Shown here: positions 35,792 through 48,777 of the stretch, piece after piece
How the letters are laid out: each line of letters opens with the position of its first letter
How positions within the stretch are numbered: position 1 is the first letter of the stretch
NCBI GenBank assembly: GCA_905182995.1
Contig: CAJJDP010000009.1
Span: forward strand, 102,365 to 166,364
DNA from: Paramecium octaurelia
Taxonomy: Eukaryota; Ciliophora; Oligohymenophorea; Peniculida; Parameciidae
Length of the DNA: 64,000 bases
Direction of reading: 5' to 3'
The notes under the pieces: model-generated
Told to the model about the DNA's origin: nothing
Databases searched by the model: none
Seen by the model: only the letters and a program-made list of their open reading frames with translations
Translations under genes and position numbers: made by a program

Positions 35792-37329
35792 TCAGAAATA
35801 TTTAATTAAACCATTCTATTCAATCAGGCTCAAGTACTCGCTTTTGATATTCACTCCTATTTATCCTATTGCACTCTAGTTTCCATTATAAAGCACGCAA
35901 TTATCAAAGACTAATAACATGTCTGTATGAAATTCTCTAAAGTTTTTATATGCATTCACATTTAATTTATTCTATTTATTTGTCATATAGATTTACTTTT
36001 ATAGTTCCAAAATCCATTGGTTTTTTTACGATTTCAAAGTAATCGGTAATATGAAATTCCTTTTGATCAACTGGTTTATGGAAAAAGTAGGCTCCTTTTG
36101 CTTTCCAAATTAATGCTGTTAATTCATAAATACCAAATAATACCTATTATTTTTTTGGCCTACTTTTCCCAAGTTTCGTCTTCCTTACATTAATTTATCA
36201 TATTTTCATCAATAAAATCATCGGCATTTAAAATAAGGGATGCAATCTCAGGATATTAAATTGAAAATTGTTAAAAGTCATCATTTGTTAATTCTCTTTG
36301 TTGTCCTTTGTCATCAGTATGCAATATTTTATATTGCTATTTTGGAACTTCCTTCTACTTTTTCTTATTCTATTTTTATTCCCCTCCTTTAACACTCTCC
36401 TCCTTTTTCTAATGAACATCTTCCTTTTGCTTTTGCATACTAGCAGTAATCAAATCAATAACTTCTTTTTTCTGGGATTGTTTAGCAAAATACAGCGCTG
36501 TTTTCTTTTTATTATCTTAATGGTTAACAGGACATCCCGCCTAAATTAAATACCCATATTTTTTACTTCTATCAATAATTTACAAGCTTCATAATGCCCT
36601 TTGCTTGCTGCATAAAATAAGGCTGTCTAACATGATAAAGTATCAAGATGTGCTACATCACTGCCCAATTTAATAAATCTAAATGGTTGATTGCAATGAT
36701 TACCTTGAAATAATGTCAATTCTATTTTCTCTTGAAGCATAGAATAATGGAGTTTAACCATATGAATCAGTATCAGAAATGTTGATTCCTTATGATACTA
36801 AATAATCAAATAGTTTAGTCCTTCCATCTCTGCAAATATAAAAAAGGATGGATTATTTTAGGTTGTCTTTATAGTGTATGTTTGCTCCTAATTCGCATAA
36901 GTACTTCAATAATTGCAATGAAACATCTTCATCTGAACCTATTATTGCAATGAATGTTGAAATTTATCGAGTCTATGGATCAATTCGATTCACTAGATCA
37001 ATGTCCTTTTGATACGTAGCTAAGTTAAATCAAATCAATGCGATACTTAATATTTGCCTAACCTTTTCTATGTTCTAAAAATGCAAGGCTTAGCGAAATT
37101 CTGCATATATTGCATAAATTTATTCGGATGTGAGCTTCTACATTGGGATTTCTTATTCTATGGGTTAGAGCAATTATTGAAACTAATTAATGTCTATTTA
37201 GTTAATGCTGATACCTATTTCGGAGGTGATCTATGAAACAATTGAATTAATCTATGACTGAGTATAATTTAAACTTTGTAAAATAGTAACTACTTGATCC
37301 GAATTTACCCTCTCGTTTATAGCAGCCAT
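35792..37329 (-). CDS. Ankyrin-repeat protein with C-terminal bromodomain
   Basis: Five introns (27, 25, 26, 28 and 25 nt) give 468 residues. After a helical N-terminus come four to five ankyrin repeats (NLKQSILFYICRDGRTKLFD, SYGQTPLFYASRENRIDI, SCQTALFYAASKGHYEACKL, KKKTALYFAKQSQKKEVI). A K/E/Q linker follows. The last 110 residues are a bromodomain: YFFHKPVDQKEFHITDYFEI, VKKPMDFGTIK, then LLVFDNCVLYNGN with the acetyl-lysine-binding Asn. Ankyrin-plus-bromodomain is the layout of apicomplexan BDP1, a chromatin reader, so this may be an alveolate family (inference). Confidence 0.88.
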
Positions 37330-37549
37330 TTTAAATCTGGTGAGGGCCGTTTGGAGGAAATTTTAATGATTCATATTCAATAAATTTAATAATGAATGAA
37401 ATTCCTCCAATAATTAACTTATATTATTGAATTTTATATGTTAGTAATGTTGTATAATTTTATTTGATAAATTATTTTTATATTTGAATTAAGTTCAATT
37501 GAATTAAAGAATATCAAATATATATTTATTTTCCAATAAATCAAACATA

Positions 37550-38055
<506 letters not shown>

Positions 38056-38509
38056 TATTTATATTAGAAATTAGATATAAAATTTTAATTTTTTAATGAT
38101 AATTATTCTGATTGATAACATTTCTATATCAATATTCTTACATATCAAATGGAAGAGAAATATTAACAACTTGATTTCTATCTATGCAAAATATAGTAGT
38201 ATGATTTTAACTTCATTCATCGAATTTCTAAAGTCTATGGAATGTCAAGAATTTTAGATTTTTGAAGGTTAATCAAAATATAAAATTTTATCAGACTAAA
38301 ATCAAAATCTAGGAAGCACTTAATTTCTAAGAAAATTTTGATTTCTTACTTTAGTATTCTTTTTAACATTAATTAGTTTATAGTTTACTTTATTTAAATG
38401 AAAGTTAATATTTTCTAAAAATAAAAAGTTCTTTTGAAAAAACTGAATGTTTATTTATAATTGTTGGATATCAAATTTAAATAAGAAATAAATTTATTTA
38501 TACATACAT
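38056..38509. other. Intergenic, nothing recognised
   Basis: AT-rich bidirectional spacer between divergent genes (Ubc13 leftwards, coiled-coil gene rightwards), so it should hold both promoters. No conserved coding frame, repeat or RNA gene is visible. Confidence 0.4.
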
Positions 38510-40220
38510 ATGTTTAATAGTTCACCTTTAAGTTAAAAAGCTTAGTACAGTATCGCACAATCTAAGATAACCCAAGATGTGAGTTCTAAAGGTTAGCAAC
38601 TCTCAGCTTTTCCCAATTAATCGCAATAAACCTTGTCATAATAATAGGTACAGTAGTTTTTTTACTAGGTAAAATAGACTTAAACTTTGTAAGTTTAAAG
38701 TACAGCTTCTTTACAAGGGATAGTTGCTAAGTAGTCATTCCAATCAATCAGATCAGTGAGAATTAATCAAGTGTCGATTAAATCAGCCGATCATTAAGTA
38801 CTAATCCATTCGATATTTTTAGGTGGAATCCCAAGCCTATGTGGGCAATATTATTGCACCTCCACCACAAGAGTCTTAGCAGCAATCCCCTTAGATTAGA
38901 GTGGAGGGTTCAAAGTCATTAAGAAATTACGTCACCTCTTCTCCTCAAGCCCCTTTATCATATAAATCTAATAATAGTTTTCCTCTTTCAAAACCTTCCT
39001 TCGTTGAGTACTACCCTCCAGTATATGTGCCTCACGTAGAGCCTATATATACCCAAACAATAATCACTAATCCGATTCAAGTGGTTGACTTAATCAAGTT
39101 TGAAGAAATTTGGAGTAGAAGAATAAAAGTACTCGAACAAATGTTAGAGTAAAAAAGTTAAGTGAATGTTGAAACTTAAAACTATGAGTTAAGAGCATCA
39201 TATAGCGATGATAGACAGACCATTACCGACCTATAAACTGAACTCTTTAGTGTGAAAACTTAATTAGAAGATAGAGAGGCAGTAATTACTTTACTGAAAC
39301 AACAATTATAAAATGCAACAGAATAAGCTGAGTTTGCAAACAGTATATTTAGAAATATAAATTTAGAGTAACACAGGAGTACTTCCAATATTTTGACCTA
39401 AGAAATGCAGATTAAAATTACAACTCTACAATAAACCATTGATAAATTATAATTAAATTTGACATCAGTTTAAGAAATGGTAGAGAAATATAAATAAGAA
39501 AACTATTCATTACAATGTGAACTCAAAAAGCAACTTGCAACATTGAATGAAAAAGAGGAAATCATAATTAAATTAAGATAATAATTAAAATTGACTCTTG
39601 ATTAGTATAATTTAGATGCATGTAATTATTTAATTTATTTTAGAATCGAACAAGAATGTTTCTTAATAAAAAATATCTGAGTTATAAATTGAGGTGACTT
39701 CCCTTGAGCAAACCATAGCAAATTTACAATCAAATTTGAATTCAAAAGATAATTAGCTTGAGAGATTGAGAATTGAAATCAACCAACTTTAAATTGAAAA
39801 ATAACAAATCCATGACTTATGCATTCAGAAGGATGGTACAATATCTAATTTGTAAACTGAATTAAATGAACTCTATTAATAAGTAGATTAAATGAGTGAA
39901 GAAATCACAACAACTTAGTCTATCAAAACCTTTGAAGAAGAAGCTAAAATGTGGAAATAAAAGTTTAAGGAATTAAATGATACTTATCATGCTTGCTAAG
40001 AAAAATTAATGGTTAGAGATGCAGAATATGAATCATTAATTAAATAACAAAGTCAATAAAAAATAGTTACTTTAAGCACAGTGATAAAGTAAAATAGTTC
40101 GCGATCTGTTTTAAATGTAATCAATTTCTTATATTAAAGAATTCTGACTATAGATCAAGCAGTATGATATAGAATGAGGTTGATAAAACTTAAACCATCC
40201 AAAAATCCCTTAGGATGTGA
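38510..40220 (+). CDS. Coiled-coil cytoskeletal-type protein, paralogue A
   Basis: Three introns (25, 22 and 23 nt) give 546 residues; a further 21-nt GTA...TAG stretch in exon 1 is in phase and optional. The head is Q/S-rich with FVEYYPPVYVPHVEPIY followed by TQTIITNPIQVV, a V/P/I-rich segment reminiscent of alveolin or epiplasmin heads. The rest is a long coiled coil, then MWKQKFKELNDTYHACQEKL and a short Thr/Ser-rich tail. The gene at 43.2 kb has the same layout and a matching segment, VWKQKFIKINHDYNECQEQL, so both are probably paralogues. Cortical cytoskeleton is a likely site (inference). Confidence 0.65.
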
Positions 40221-40273
40221 GATTTATTCGTGTTAAACATAGATGTTATATTTTATAAATTGTATAGAAAAAA

Positions 40274-41907
40274 TCATTTTTTATTCTTCTTTGTTGATGC
40301 AAAATCTATTGAAATAATGTAATTTATTACTTTATCCCTCAACATCCTTTAAAGCTTGTTTAGCCATGTCATGAAATTCAGTGTAGTTTAGAAACTTTTA
40401 AAATTCCTGCCCCTCTTCATTTCCCTAAGAAGGTAACACTGACGATTAATTTAATTATTATTTAGATTTGAATTCTTTTGTGGGTATTTCTTCCAATAGT
40501 AATCCAGTTATAAATTTATTTTAATTTAATCCATCTCTTCTAATTTTGTTGGATTTATATAAGACCAACATGTTTATATAGCCTTCCATTTCAGCTAATA
40601 ATATAATCAAGAAATTCACCTAAATACTGATCAATATTGGATTCATTTAATTAAAATCCACCTTAAAATGTATACACTCTAGTATGATCTTGGTTAAATT
40701 TGGTTTTAATCATTTTATTTAAAATACTCTCAATGATTGGTTAGATCTATGATAATTTATTACTAAATTCGTTAATCTCATTTTATCTATGAATGATATT
40801 GGACAGTTTTACTTTTAATCAATAATCCTTTAGATTTATTTTCTCTTTCTTTCACCGTCTGGAGTTGCTGATAAAATTCTCTCTCTCTCTTTATTTTCTT
40901 TTTTCTATATTTCACATTTTTCCTTTAGTTCTAAATTATTATCTTCTAGAGCATCTATTTCTTAATTTAGTACATCAACATATGTCCATAATGAATAGTT
41001 CTACTCTTCGCTTTTTATAAAGTTATTTTTGATTTCTTCAATATCAGTTAATCCAGTGGCTTCTTTAATCTAATTAAATGCTTCATCTATAATTCTCATA
41101 TTTCTTTAATATGTATCAATCATTTTAACTTTTTCTTTGTTATTGGCAATAATTCTTTATAATCTTCTTTTTAATAATGTTCCAGTATCGAAAGTAGAAT
41201 AATTGGTGGCCTTGAGTCTATTGTTTTTTGATATTTTGTCTTTTTCATTTTATTTTTCTTATTTCTCTTTTAATTCAGCCTTTAGTTTATCGAATTTTTC
41301 TTAAAATTCACTTTTATCAATTTCATTCTTGGTTTTCAAATCGAACATTTGTTATTAGGTAATTTCTAACAATATTTCTAATTATTACAAGCATCATGAA
41401 CCTTTCTTTGAGCCTGTGATTATGTTGATATCAATCTACTATGGATTTGCTCATGATTCTACTCAATTTCCTTCATAGCTTGCAACAATTAATTGCGTTC
41501 TTTTCTGATTATATCAATATTCGATTTCATAATTTCAATGTTCGCAACAGACTTACATAATTTTTTGTCGAACTATATTGGATTATGGAATTACTTAATC
41601 AATTTAAAATTGTAGACTTTTTGATTCTGCCTGATCTTTGTTCAAAACCTTTTTAATGGAATCCATTTTCAATTTTTTGACTGATTGCACCTTATTTTTA
41701 ACTTCTTCCTGTAACTATCTATGTTATTGTTCTAAATTAAAGAGCTTTCTAAAATAATATATCTGTTAAATGAAACCTTCTTTCAATTTCCACTTTTCTG
41801 GTGTAATTGTCTATCTCTCTTTATAATGTAATAATGATTGGCTCATTTAACTATCCTTGTTTACCATGGGAAAAGGATCGGTTTGATACTTTGCTTGAAC
41901 GAGGCAT
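40274..41907 (-). CDS. ODAD1/CCDC63-like: Outer dynein arm docking complex subunit (ODAD1/CCDC63 family)
   Basis: Six introns (28, 22, 23, 26, 25 and 25 nt; the fifth begins GTG) give 494 residues, nearly all coiled coil. A family-typical core occurs in the middle: EQNYSLWTYVDVLNQEIDAL followed by EDNNLELKEK, as in the NYSLFNYVNELNxE segment of CCDC114/CCDC63/DC2. Further on come FNQDHTRVYTFQGGF and NIDQYLAEMEGYINMLV. In algae and animals this subunit anchors outer dynein arms on the doublet. The N-terminal MPRSSKVSNRSF is basic. Confidence 0.82.
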
Positions 41908-42197
41908 ATGTTTTAATAAATAATTGAAAAATTATATATTATATTTTTGAACTTGAGATTGTTAAGATATCATTATTATAGTTTAAATATTAATGATGAT
42001 TAAGTATAATTCGCAACAACATTAAAATCATAAATAGAAAAAATAATATTTATTTCTTGACCCTTATTTATATAGACGCTAGAAAATCTTACTTCTCATT
42101 TCATTATGGATTATAACCACATATGTATGTTCAAAAATAAATCTATAAGATTATCAGAATGGCAGATTTAAGATTTTATTAAATATATTTATTTACA

Positions 42198-42815
42198 ATG
42201 AACTCTTTACTAAAAGCAGAATAACCATATTTGGATCAGCAACGCAAATCTACAATCAGTCCAGAGATACGAAATAATATCTAAAGCACTCTCCATAGAA
42301 GGATAAATCATTCTTAAGTGGATTTAATAACTCCTATTACAGTTAAACAAAATCACAAAAAGTAGGCTATAACGTAAGGTTTGCAATAATTGTTAAAATC
42401 AAGTCCATATTCAAAATTAGTTCAATAAAAATCTTAATAATAACTCTAAATCTTAGACAGCTTCTCTTAACAATATTTGAACGGATATGCTCCCACACCC
42501 AATTAATTATCATCGCAAATACTTTTCAAGCCAGACATCCGCACTCCTTCCTTAAATTCTACTACGTCAAGCAGCATTAAGCCAAGGATCAGAAACAACA
42601 CAAAAGAGCTAATTCAAAAGAAATCATTTGATTCTATTAATGCTACTTCCAACAGAGAAAAAGAGAGATAAACGATTTCCCAATTATAAAATATCATTCA
42701 AAGATCCTCAATAATATTAAAATCCTACAAGGATGAATTGCAAAGGCATATAAATGAAAAGTAGGACTTAATCAAACAAATTTAATTATTAGAACAAATT
42801 AGAATTAAGCAATGA
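42198..42815 (+). CDS. Unknown Ser/Gln-rich protein, open frame continues past TGA
   Basis: An intronless 205-codon frame, basic and Q/S/T-rich with a C-terminal coiled coil (SSIILKSYKDELQRHINEK, then LEQIRIKQ). It ends at TGA 42813-42815. The same frame resumes 28 nt later and reads KQVYQATLQYSLNRLKNPKY before TGA at 42903-42905. The 36 nt between two copies of AAGCAA contain the TGA; losing them would join both parts. The N-terminal SLLKAEQPYLDQQRKSTI and the overall low complexity suggest a basal body or cytoskeletal protein, but no family is known. Confidence 0.5.
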
Positions 42816-43174
42816 TTATAATATTTAATACTTATATATTCGAAGCAAGTTTATCAGGCAACATTGCAATACTCGTTGAATAGACTCAAGAACCCTAAGT
42901 ATTGATTTTGTACTCGCATATTAATGTGTTTCATTTGTATTGATACTTCTATTTCTCTCATTATTAAATGAATATCCTTTTTTTTAGTGAATTTCAAACT
43001 TAACTCTTGTTTTTCCTTTTCTTATGAATTTGAGCATATGTTTTATTATGACTTCAATAATTTGATTGTTATGGTGAAGTTACAAGTGGATCTTAAATTA
43101 CACTGACTTATACAATTTATATTCTGAATATAAAATAAAATTAAGGTAAATAAAAATTAATAATTTAATATCTA

Positions 43175-44604
43175 ATGTTGAATTAATAAAGACTTGATCA
43201 ATAAGAGACTTTAAGAAATGAGTATTAATAGACAAGACCAATTTCTTAGTAGTTTGTATACACAAGTGGAGTATAACAAGTAAAATTAACTAATTAATTA
43301 TGATAGGTTCCTTTTGTTGGTCAATAAGTATAGCAAGAGGAATTTGTATTTGACGGAAGAAATTAAGCATTTAATCAATAAGGAGTTCAATTTCCTAATA
43401 ACTTTGTAACAGCATAAGTCACAAACTATCCCACCATTAATGTAATATTAATCTATTAAAATGTTAGCCTTGCAATCCTTGTTAGGCATCACCATTACAT
43501 ATGCAAATCGTAGTTGTAAACAGAGAAGAAATAGAGGCTCCCTGGAGATTGGAGTGCGAGTATCTTCAATCAGTTATCACTGAACTTGAAGCCAGATAAT
43601 TAGAAACAAAAATCGTTGAAAAAGTAATTGAAAAGGAGAAGATTGTTAAGGATACTGAATCCATTTCCTAATTAGAGAATGAATTGAATAGATTAAGATT
43701 AAGTAATTAACAGGAAGTAAGCGATTTGAGAAGATAAATTTCTGAATTGCAGATGTAAAATGCAAATTTGAATAATTAATTAAAATAAAAGGATTAAGAA
43801 CTATTACTCATTAAGACAAGTTCAAGTTCTAGCGAATCAAGATATAAGCAATTGGAAGCTGAGTTGTAAAATTGGAAGAATCAATGCAGAAGCAAAGATT
43901 AAGAATTGGCTATGTTAAGAGATTAAGTCTAGGACTTATAAGATGCAAATAGTAAATTACAAATGGAATTGAGTTCACTGAGGTTGATCATCCAATAAAA
44001 GGATAATGAATTAGAAAAATATAGAGTTACATCACTTGAATTGAGATCAGCAGCCAATGAGAGTAGAGATGCTTAATCAAGAATTAGGGAATTGGAAATG
44101 GAAGTTAATAATTTGAAGGGTTTATTGTATTAGAGAACTACTGAATGTGAAGACTTAAGAAATCAATTAGCACTTAATGACAAAGAATATAGTTCTAAAC
44201 TTAATTAATACAGATTCTAAATTAGTGATTTGGAGTAAGAAATTTTGAGATTGAAAACTGAAATTGAAAAATTAAGATAATTGTTAGCCAATAAGGATCA
44301 TGAAATTGATGATTTGCATATGAGAATCTAATATTTGGAAGAATAAGGAACTACCGTTGTCTAAGAAAAGGTCACTTTCTTAAGTTCAGAAATTGAAGTC
44401 TGGAAATAGAAGTTCATCAAAATTAATCATGATTATAATGAATGTTAAGAACAATTGATGATGGCATAAGCAGAATTAGAGGCTCTTCAGAAGTAATAAA
44501 AGAAGGTATGATTCAATATTTATAGTAATTAGGAAGTAGTTGTGGAAAAGAGAACTGTAACAAGATCAACAGTTGGTAGCAGCAGTATTCAAAAATAATA
44601 TTGA
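43175..44604 (+). CDS. Coiled-coil cytoskeletal-type protein, paralogue B
   Basis: Three introns (27, 26 and 27 nt) give 449 residues starting MLNQQRLDQQETLRNEYQQ; an ATG 43 nt downstream is out of frame with exon 2. The head has FVYTSGVQQVPFVGQQVQQE, then PCNPCQASPLHMQIVVV and REEIEAPWRLECEYLQSVI, followed by about 300 residues of heptad coiled coil, VWKQKFIKINHDYNECQEQL and a tail RTVTRSTVGSSSIQKQY. A VEKVIEKEKIV segment recalls epiplasmin/alveolin VEK repeats. It is paralogous to the gene at 38.5 kb. Its 3' 563 coding bases recur after the gap. Confidence 0.7.
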
Positions 44605-44813
44605 TAATGAATCATACAATATATAATAATAAATAAATAACAACATCTTGTCATTCTCTATCCAAATATATATATATACATTTAAAATTCTGGAAAGATG
44701 AAATTATTTATTTAATATTTCATAAAATATATTAATCATTATTGAATTCATAATGATTCTAATGCACTTTTTGCTTAGTATTTAACCTCTGCATCTTAAT
44801 CATCACAAAGAGA
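44605..44813. repeat. First copy of duplicated spacer and PP2A-A 3' end
   Basis: After the coiled-coil gene stop comes an AT-rich spacer with a TATATA run, then on the minus strand the last codons of the PP2A scaffold gene (its TGA at 44748-44750) up to the gap. The same order and nearly the same sequence follow at 45963-46173. The two copies differ by a 3-nt insertion, a 1-nt deletion and at least one C/T change, all in the spacer. Confidence 0.8.
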
Positions 44814-45399
44814 NNNNNNNNNNNNNNNNNNNNNNNNNNNNNNNNNNNNNNNNNNNNNNNNNNNNNNNNNNNNNNNNNNNNNNNNNNNNNNNNNNNNNNN
44901 NNNNNNNNNNNNNNNNNNNNNNNNNNNNNNNNNNNNNNNNNNNNNNNNNNNNNNNNNNNNNNNNNNNNNNNNNNNNNNNNNNNNNNNNNNNNNNNNNNNN
45001 NNNNNNNNNNNNNNNNNNNNNNNNNNNNNNNNNNNNNNNNNNNNNNNNNNNNNNNNNNNNNNNNNNNNNNNNNNNNNNNNNNNNNNNNNNNNNNNNNNNN
45101 NNNNNNNNNNNNNNNNNNNNNNNNNNNNNNNNNNNNNNNNNNNNNNNNNNNNNNNNNNNNNNNNNNNNNNNNNNNNNNNNNNNNNNNNNNNNNNNNNNNN
45201 NNNNNNNNNNNNNNNNNNNNNNNNNNNNNNNNNNNNNNNNNNNNNNNNNNNNNNNNNNNNNNNNNNNNNNNNNNNNNNNNNNNNNNNNNNNNNNNNNNNN
45301 NNNNNNNNNNNNNNNNNNNNNNNNNNNNNNNNNNNNNNNNNNNNNNNNNNNNNNNNNNNNNNNNNNNNNNNNNNNNNNNNNNNNNNNNNNNNNNNNNNN
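44814..45399. other. Assembly gap (run of N)
   Basis: There are 586 undetermined bases. Both sides carry the same sequence, so the gap size and its content are not trustworthy. Apparent minus-strand frames across the Ns are artefacts. Confidence 0.99.
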
Positions 45400-45962
45400 T
45401 GAGATCAGCAGCCAATGAGAGTAGAGATGCTTAATCAAGAATTAGGGAATTGGAAATGGAAGTTAATAATTTGAAGGGTTTATTGTATTAGAGAACTACT
45501 GAATGTGAAGACTTAAGAAATCAATTAGCACTTAATGACAAAGAATATAGTTCTAAACTTAATTAATACAGATTCTAAATTAGTGATTTGGAGTAAGAAA
45601 TTTTGAGATTGAAAACTGAAATTGAAAAATTAAGATAATTGTTAGCCAATAAGGATCATGAAATTGATGATTTGCATATGAGAATCTAATATTTGGAAGA
45701 ATAAGGAACTACCGTTGTCTAAGAAAAGGTCACTTTCTTAAGTTCAGAAATTGAAGTCTGGAAATAGAAGTTCATCAAAATTAATCATGATTATAATGAA
45801 TGTTAAGAACAATTGATGATGGCATAAGCAGAATTAGAGGCTCTTCAGAAGTAATAAAAGAAGGTATGATTCAATATTTATAGTAATTAGGAAGTAGTTG
45901 TGGAAAAGAGAACTGTAACAAGATCAACAGTTGGTAGCAGCAGTATTCAAAAATAATATTGA
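45400..45962 (+). pseudogene. Second copy of the 3' part of coiled-coil paralogue B
   Basis: This stretch repeats the last 563 bases of the upstream coiled-coil gene, including its final 27-nt intron and stop, apparently without a base change in the coding part. Its 5' part would lie in the gap. It is either a contig-overlap artefact, in which case there is only one gene, or a very recent tandem duplication. The first is more likely because the copy also carries the downstream neighbour's 3' end. Confidence 0.7.
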
Positions 45963-46107
45963 TAATGAATCATACAAAAATATATAATAATAAATAAATA
46001 ACAATATCTTGTCATTCTCTATCCAATATATATATATACATTTAAAATTCTGGAAAGATGAAATTATTTATTTAATATTTCATAAAATATATTAATCATT
46101 ATTGAAT

Positions 46108-47994
46108 TCATAATGATTCTAATGCACTTTTTGCTTAGTATTTAACCTCTGCATCTTAATCATCACAAAGAGATTATAAAACTTTTTTCAATGGCTCTAC
46201 AACATTTCCCCCTTTCTCTTTTGCTAATAAGATAGCTGTCTTGCAAACATTGCTTCTGACATTGGCAACTGAATCCTTTGACATTTATTATAAAAGAGGA
46301 AGAATTGTTTTCAATATGTAATCATTGTTCAATGAAGATGCTATTTGCTAAACAACAATAAATCAATAGTAATACAGTTATTGTAAATAGCACTGTGAGT
46401 CTCTGAAGATAATTTTGTATAGATTGAAATCCCCAAATTTTAGTTAACAAATTTCTATCAGCCCATGCAATACCAAGAATTTAGATCAATTAAGCAGTTT
46501 ATTGAATTGCTGTTTATCGCACAGAGTACACTTTATCACCAAGCCAATCTAAGAGTAATTTAAGGACTTTATCCGATAAGAATTCTGGACCTATTGCTCT
46601 GGCAAAGAAGCTTAGAACTTCTATTGTAGATGCTCGAATTCTCCAATTCTTATCTTAAGCTAATTCTGTTAGAGCTGGAATGACACTTTAAGACAAAGAA
46701 TCAACTCCTAGTACACTTGTGAGAAGACTTAATTTTTTGAATAAAGTGATTCTAACTTCCGAATCTTGATCTTTTAGTAAGGTTAAGAAGATTGGCAAAA
46801 TTTATTCACTTGTATTTTTCTTACCAATAATAGGTGATAATGACAAGACAGAAGAAGCTAAGGAATCTATAAGTGCATTATAAGTAACTTTATACTTCTA
46901 ACAAAGGAGTTTGAATCTGATTGAATTGATTTCAAAAGTGGAATTAATTTATTCATAATTTCCTCTGCATCCATTAGCGAACTTAACTTTTCTATTTTCA
47001 ATGCTGCAATAGACTTCATCTCAGGCTCACTATCCTACAAAAACTTCAAATGGTAATTTTAAAAGTTTTTTCTATAACTGTCTTTACCTACTGATTCTCC
47101 AATCTAATATTTATTCATTCCTGTATACTTCAGCCAATTTATCACAGAAATAATATCTCACTCTCCATGATTGATCTTCCGCCAATTGTTTGAACATATT
47201 GAGAACAAAGTTTTATTGTTTTTAAAAAAATGCAGTTTTACTCGAGGCAATCAATGCATCAACTATATACATTCTAATAAAATCTTATTCGTCTTTAATG
47301 AATGAATTCAATGTATTTTAAATGAAGGTTTCATTTACTATTGGAAAATGCTTCACTAAATCCTGCAATTATGTAACAAAATACTTAAAAATACATTGAT
47401 GAAAATTTTCTAACTTAAGGAATTTGGTCTTATGAAATTTTTAGTATGATGTTAATCAAATCATTCTAATTGTTCTGAGAGACTTAATTAATAATAGCTG
47501 GCACCAATATCACAACTGCGTTCTTGGCCATATAATAATCGCTATCATTCAATCTTTTTATAATCCCCATTGACAATTCCTCAATCTTCTTTTAATCAGG
47601 CAACAAAGTAAAACATTTCTTCAATTGATTAGCAGCCTCGATATAATGCATTCATTACTTTCTCCCTTACTGAAGCATCTTCCACTCTACATAATGCTTC
47701 GAAAGTAGGTAGTAAAACTTATGCCTATCCACCTACTAGCTCAATGAAATTTTTAGATAAAGATTCAACCAATTCAATCAAAACCTCGTCGTCATCATCG
47801 AGCAATTCTAAATGATATTTGAGCATACCTTATATGAAAGGGATTAATTCACTTTTCGTTCTCTCTGGACCTATAGTACTGGCAATCAAATCTAAATGCT
47901 TGACTGAATGAATTCTTTTTCTTATATCATCACTTTTTAATTCATCTATAATCAAATGTATAGGCATTCCTGTAGTATTTTCAATTTTTGGCAT
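46108..47994 (-). CDS. PPP2R1A-like: PP2A scaffold subunit A (PR65, HEAT repeats)
   Basis: Six introns (21, 22, 22, 25, 29 and 28 nt) give 579 residues, against 589 for animal PR65. HEAT-repeat helices run throughout: PIHLIIDELKSDDIRKRIHS, ASTIGPERTKSELIPFI, ALCRVEDASVREK, DQSWRVRYYFCDKLAE, LAQDKNWRIRASTIEVLSFF and SKDSVANVRSNVCKTAILLA. The protein scaffolds the PP2A catalytic and B subunits. The start chosen (MPKIENTTGMP) fits the family; an in-frame ATG 105 nt upstream (MKEVESLSSIETF) would add 35 residues and is possible. The 3' end is duplicated on the far side of the gap. Confidence 0.93.
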
Positions 47995-48777
47995 TTTATT
48001 AATTAAATTATAATTATTGATTGTGCAGGATTTATTTAAATATTGACTTGGACTATTAGAAAACGTTTCAATTGAACTTAAACTCTCTACTTCTTTCAAT
48101 TAATATCGGAGACAATATAAAACTTAAATATTGATTGGACTAACTACATAGCTTAAATTATTAACAGGTTTTAATCAAAAACAGAAAAACTAATCTTAAA
48201 AGTGATGATTTATGGTTTATGTTACTCGACCTATAAAATGATTTTATCAATCAATTTCTAACTAATATACTTTATCAATAAATATAAATCAAAGAATACT
48301 ACACAAAAGACTAGGGTCTTTCATGAAAACTATGTAATTGCTAAGCAAAGCAAATTAGAAATCAGAAAAACTATTATAATAAAGTTTTATAATAATACGG
48401 TTTTAATAAATTGCCTTAGAATGAAGATTATGAATGTAAAATATATTGATAAGTCTATTAAGGAGTTAAGGACAAGATGTAGTACATTTCTTATTGGCGA
48501 TTTAATAAAAATTGATTTTCAAAAATAATTATATGATAAAAAAACCTAAATTATCAACTATTTTTCATTAAATTTTTTTCTTAATTCATAATTCTTATCT
48601 TATTTATTTTAAATGTTAAAAATTGAAAGATTTATATAAGAAAAGTCGATAATAAATAGAGTAATTTGATTTTTATTTGGAATCTTAAAAAACTTGGAGT
48701 ATAGGAATTAAGTAAGTTAGATAATGATGCGACAAATTTAACATAATCAATAAATTATTAATATTAAAAAATCATAA
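47995..48777. other. Intergenic between divergent genes
   Basis: AT-rich bidirectional spacer, long for this genome. The first 105 nt may be coding if the PP2A subunit starts upstream. The rest shows scattered poly-A/T and no convincing coding frame, repeat or RNA gene. Confidence 0.35.

Noticed and set aside
44759-45438. Two minus-strand frames of over 200 codons across the gap
   Set aside because: They consist almost entirely of N and have no information.
47995-48099. N-terminal extension of the PP2A scaffold subunit
   Set aside because: It is open but does not resemble the family; kept as an alternative start only.
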